Source: Dama dama (taxonomy: Eukaryota > Chordata > Mammalia > Artiodactyla > Cervidae). Taken from it: a DNA stretch of 64,000 nucleotides. Shown piece by piece: positions 57,901 through 60,900 of the stretch (position 1 is the first letter of the stretch; each line of letters starts with the position of its first letter). The stretch is from positions 39,773,501 through 39,837,500 of the forward strand of contig NC_083710.1 in NCBI RefSeq assembly GCF_033118175.1, written 5' to 3'. The position numbers and the translations under genes are program-made. The notes below the pieces were generated by a model. The model did not search any database. It was not told the DNA's origin and saw only the letters and a program-made list of their open reading frames with translations.

Positions 57901-60900
57901 AGGTTCGATTCATGGATCAGGAATATCTCCTGGAAAAGGAAATGGCAACCCACTCCAGTGTTCTTGCCGGGAGAATCCCATGGACAGAGGAGCCTGGCAA
58001 CCTACATACAGTCCATGGGGCCACAACTAGAGAGTCCATGGGGCTGCAACCCAGAGCCTTAACTAGAGAGATGTTGAGCTGCAAGGAAGACCCAGTGCAG
58101 TCAAAAATAAATTATATATATATAAAAAACTAATAAAAGAATGGTAATAATTTCAGGAAGGTTTCTTGAAGGATTCCTTTAAATAGCGGCCAGCTTTAGT
58201 GCATTTGAAGACTGAATACAGTCCTCTGTCAATTACGTGGTTTATAATATAGCACAGGGAGAAAGGAGAAAAGAAAAGTAGGATGGGATAGACCACGTTT
58301 CCCAAAGTGAGAGGCAGAACTAGTCAAATGATACAAAATAGATTTGCTACAATCCTAAAATCAAAAACCAATATTTGTAACAGCACTGTAAAGCAATTAT
58401 ACTCCAATAAAAAAGCACACATAAATGTAAATTTCAAAATAAAAAACCGGTATTTGTAAATACAATATAAACACTTGATTAGATGTTACCCAAAACACTA
58501 AAAATAATACATGCTAGTGTTTTAAGAGACCATTAAACACAAAGTCATCTGCCACAAAAGGCAAGAGGTTACTGTTCTAATAAACTTGCTGTTTTTTGAA
58601 TATCAGAACAGGATGGACATGGGCAGAGACAGTTACAGTGGTCTGCATCTTTCTTTTCCCTTCATTCACTCTTTACCCACCACAAGACTCAATCTGTCAG
58701 GGATATTACATTTCAACCAGGAGCTAGGCTCTCCTTTGTCTTAACTATGGAGCTAGCTACTGTCAAAAATAAAAGGGAGAGGGAATAGGAATTTCCCACA
58801 ATAAAGGCCATGATTCATAAAGTATGTAATTCCAAAACAAGTATCTGCCAGTATGTACATATTTCTGCTATAATTGAAACCTGCACAAATCACACATTTG
58901 TATGTTTATATACATATTATTATATATGTATGTGAAATTTGGACCATAAAGAAGGTTGAGTGCGGAAAGTCAAAGTCACTCAGTCCTATCTGACACTTTG
59001 CGACCACATGGACTAAACAGTCCATGGAATTCTCCAGGCCAGAATACTGGAGTGGGTAGCCCTTTCCTTCTCCAGGGGATCTTCCCAACCCAGGGATTGA
59101 ACCATTGCAGGCAGGTCTCCCGCACTGCACACATATTGTTTACCAGGGAAGCCTGGTGTGCCAGGCTTCAGGGAAGCTGAAGCCACCAGGGAAGCCCTGA
59201 GTGCCAAAGGACTGATGCTTTTGAACTGTGGTGCTGGAGAAGACTCTTGAGAGTCCCTTGGACTGCAAGATCAAACCAGTCAATCCTAAAGGAAATCATT
59301 GGAAATCCTGAAAATTCATTGGAAGGACTGATGCTGAAGCTCCAATACTTTGGCTACCTGATGTGAAAAGCTGACTCATTAGAAAAGATCCTGCCTTACT
59401 GCTGGGAAAGACCAAAGGCAGGAGGAAAAGGGGACAACAAAGGACGAGATGGTTGGATGGCATCACCAACTCAATGGACACGAGTTTGAGCAAGCTCCTG
59501 GAAAAGGACAGGGAAGCCTTGTGTGCAGCTGTCCATGGGGTTGCAAAGAGACAGACACAGCTGAGCAACTGAACAACAAAAACAATATGCATTATTATAA
59601 ATATTCTTGGTAGCACTAGTAGCAAAGAATGGCCTGCCAATGCAGGAGACATAACAGATGCAGGATCAGTCCCTGGGTCGGGAAGATCCCCTGGAGAAGG
59701 GAATGGCAACCCACTCCAGTATTCTTGGCTGGAGACTTCCACGGACAGAGGAGGCTGACATGCCTCAGTCTATACAGTAGCAAAGAGTCAGACATGACTT
59801 ATTACTCACCTATGTATTTTTATCTAGTTAACCTGCAAACCAGTTAATCCATATCTAAATAATCAAGCATCAACCACAACACTTATTTTAAAATTTGGAG
59901 AGAACTTTCACATAATTCAGATTTGACTTTTACAATTCTATAAGAAAAGCAGGTATTATTTCCATCTCACAAATGAGGAAACTCGGGATTAGGGCACAAG
60001 AACTAGGACTGCATTCCAAGTCTTCTGCCTCTATATTAACTGTCTGGCACACTGCCACAGAAAATAATGGATACAAATCTTCAAAATCTGATCTCTCAAG
60101 TGGAACATTAAGAATTAAATACAGATTAAGAAAACTTTCTAGGAACATACTAATATAAACTGAGCAACACTTATATTTGTAGTAAACGCAAAGTTCAGTA
60201 AATTTTATTTGAAATCCTTAATTTATTCTCATTATCACTAGTGCATGGGTCTTAGTGCAACTGCATTATTTTTAGCACTTCTAAAGTTAACTTTAGGATG
60301 TTGTTTGCTTTTTTTTTAAACACATCTCTACAAGTGTAAATTTAATGACACACAAAGGTTGAGGGGCAGAGGGAAATTCTAAATTTGCTTACATGATATC
60401 AGTGTAGAAAAAGGGGATAGAGATTTTAGTACTTCCCTTGCAGTCCAGTGGTTAAGACTTCACTTTTCAATGCAGAGGATGAAGGTTCAAGCCCTAGTCA
60501 AAGCGCTAAGATCCCACATGCCCCAGGGCCAAAAAAAAAAAACAACCCATAAAATAGAGGCAATGTTCTGGCCATTTCAATAAAGACTCTAAAAATGGTC
60601 CACATCAAAAAATCTTTTAAACAAATACAGATGTAGGCTGGTAAGTGTATGACCTTAAGCTTGCATTCTTTTTGATCACTGTGAATAGTTACAAAAAGGT
60701 ATGTGAAAAGCTTTATCTTTTGCTAGGTTTCTTTATTTAAAAGACTCAGCAGCAAAACCCCAAGTTTTTAGTTCCTAATTAGAAGTATGCTTTATTTCTC
60801 TACCATTTTTACCTTTAACATTAGGTTGTAATGTGATTGATATGAACAATAAAACTTACCTCACAATCAGGGCATGGGATTGTGCTGTATTCTTCAGTCA

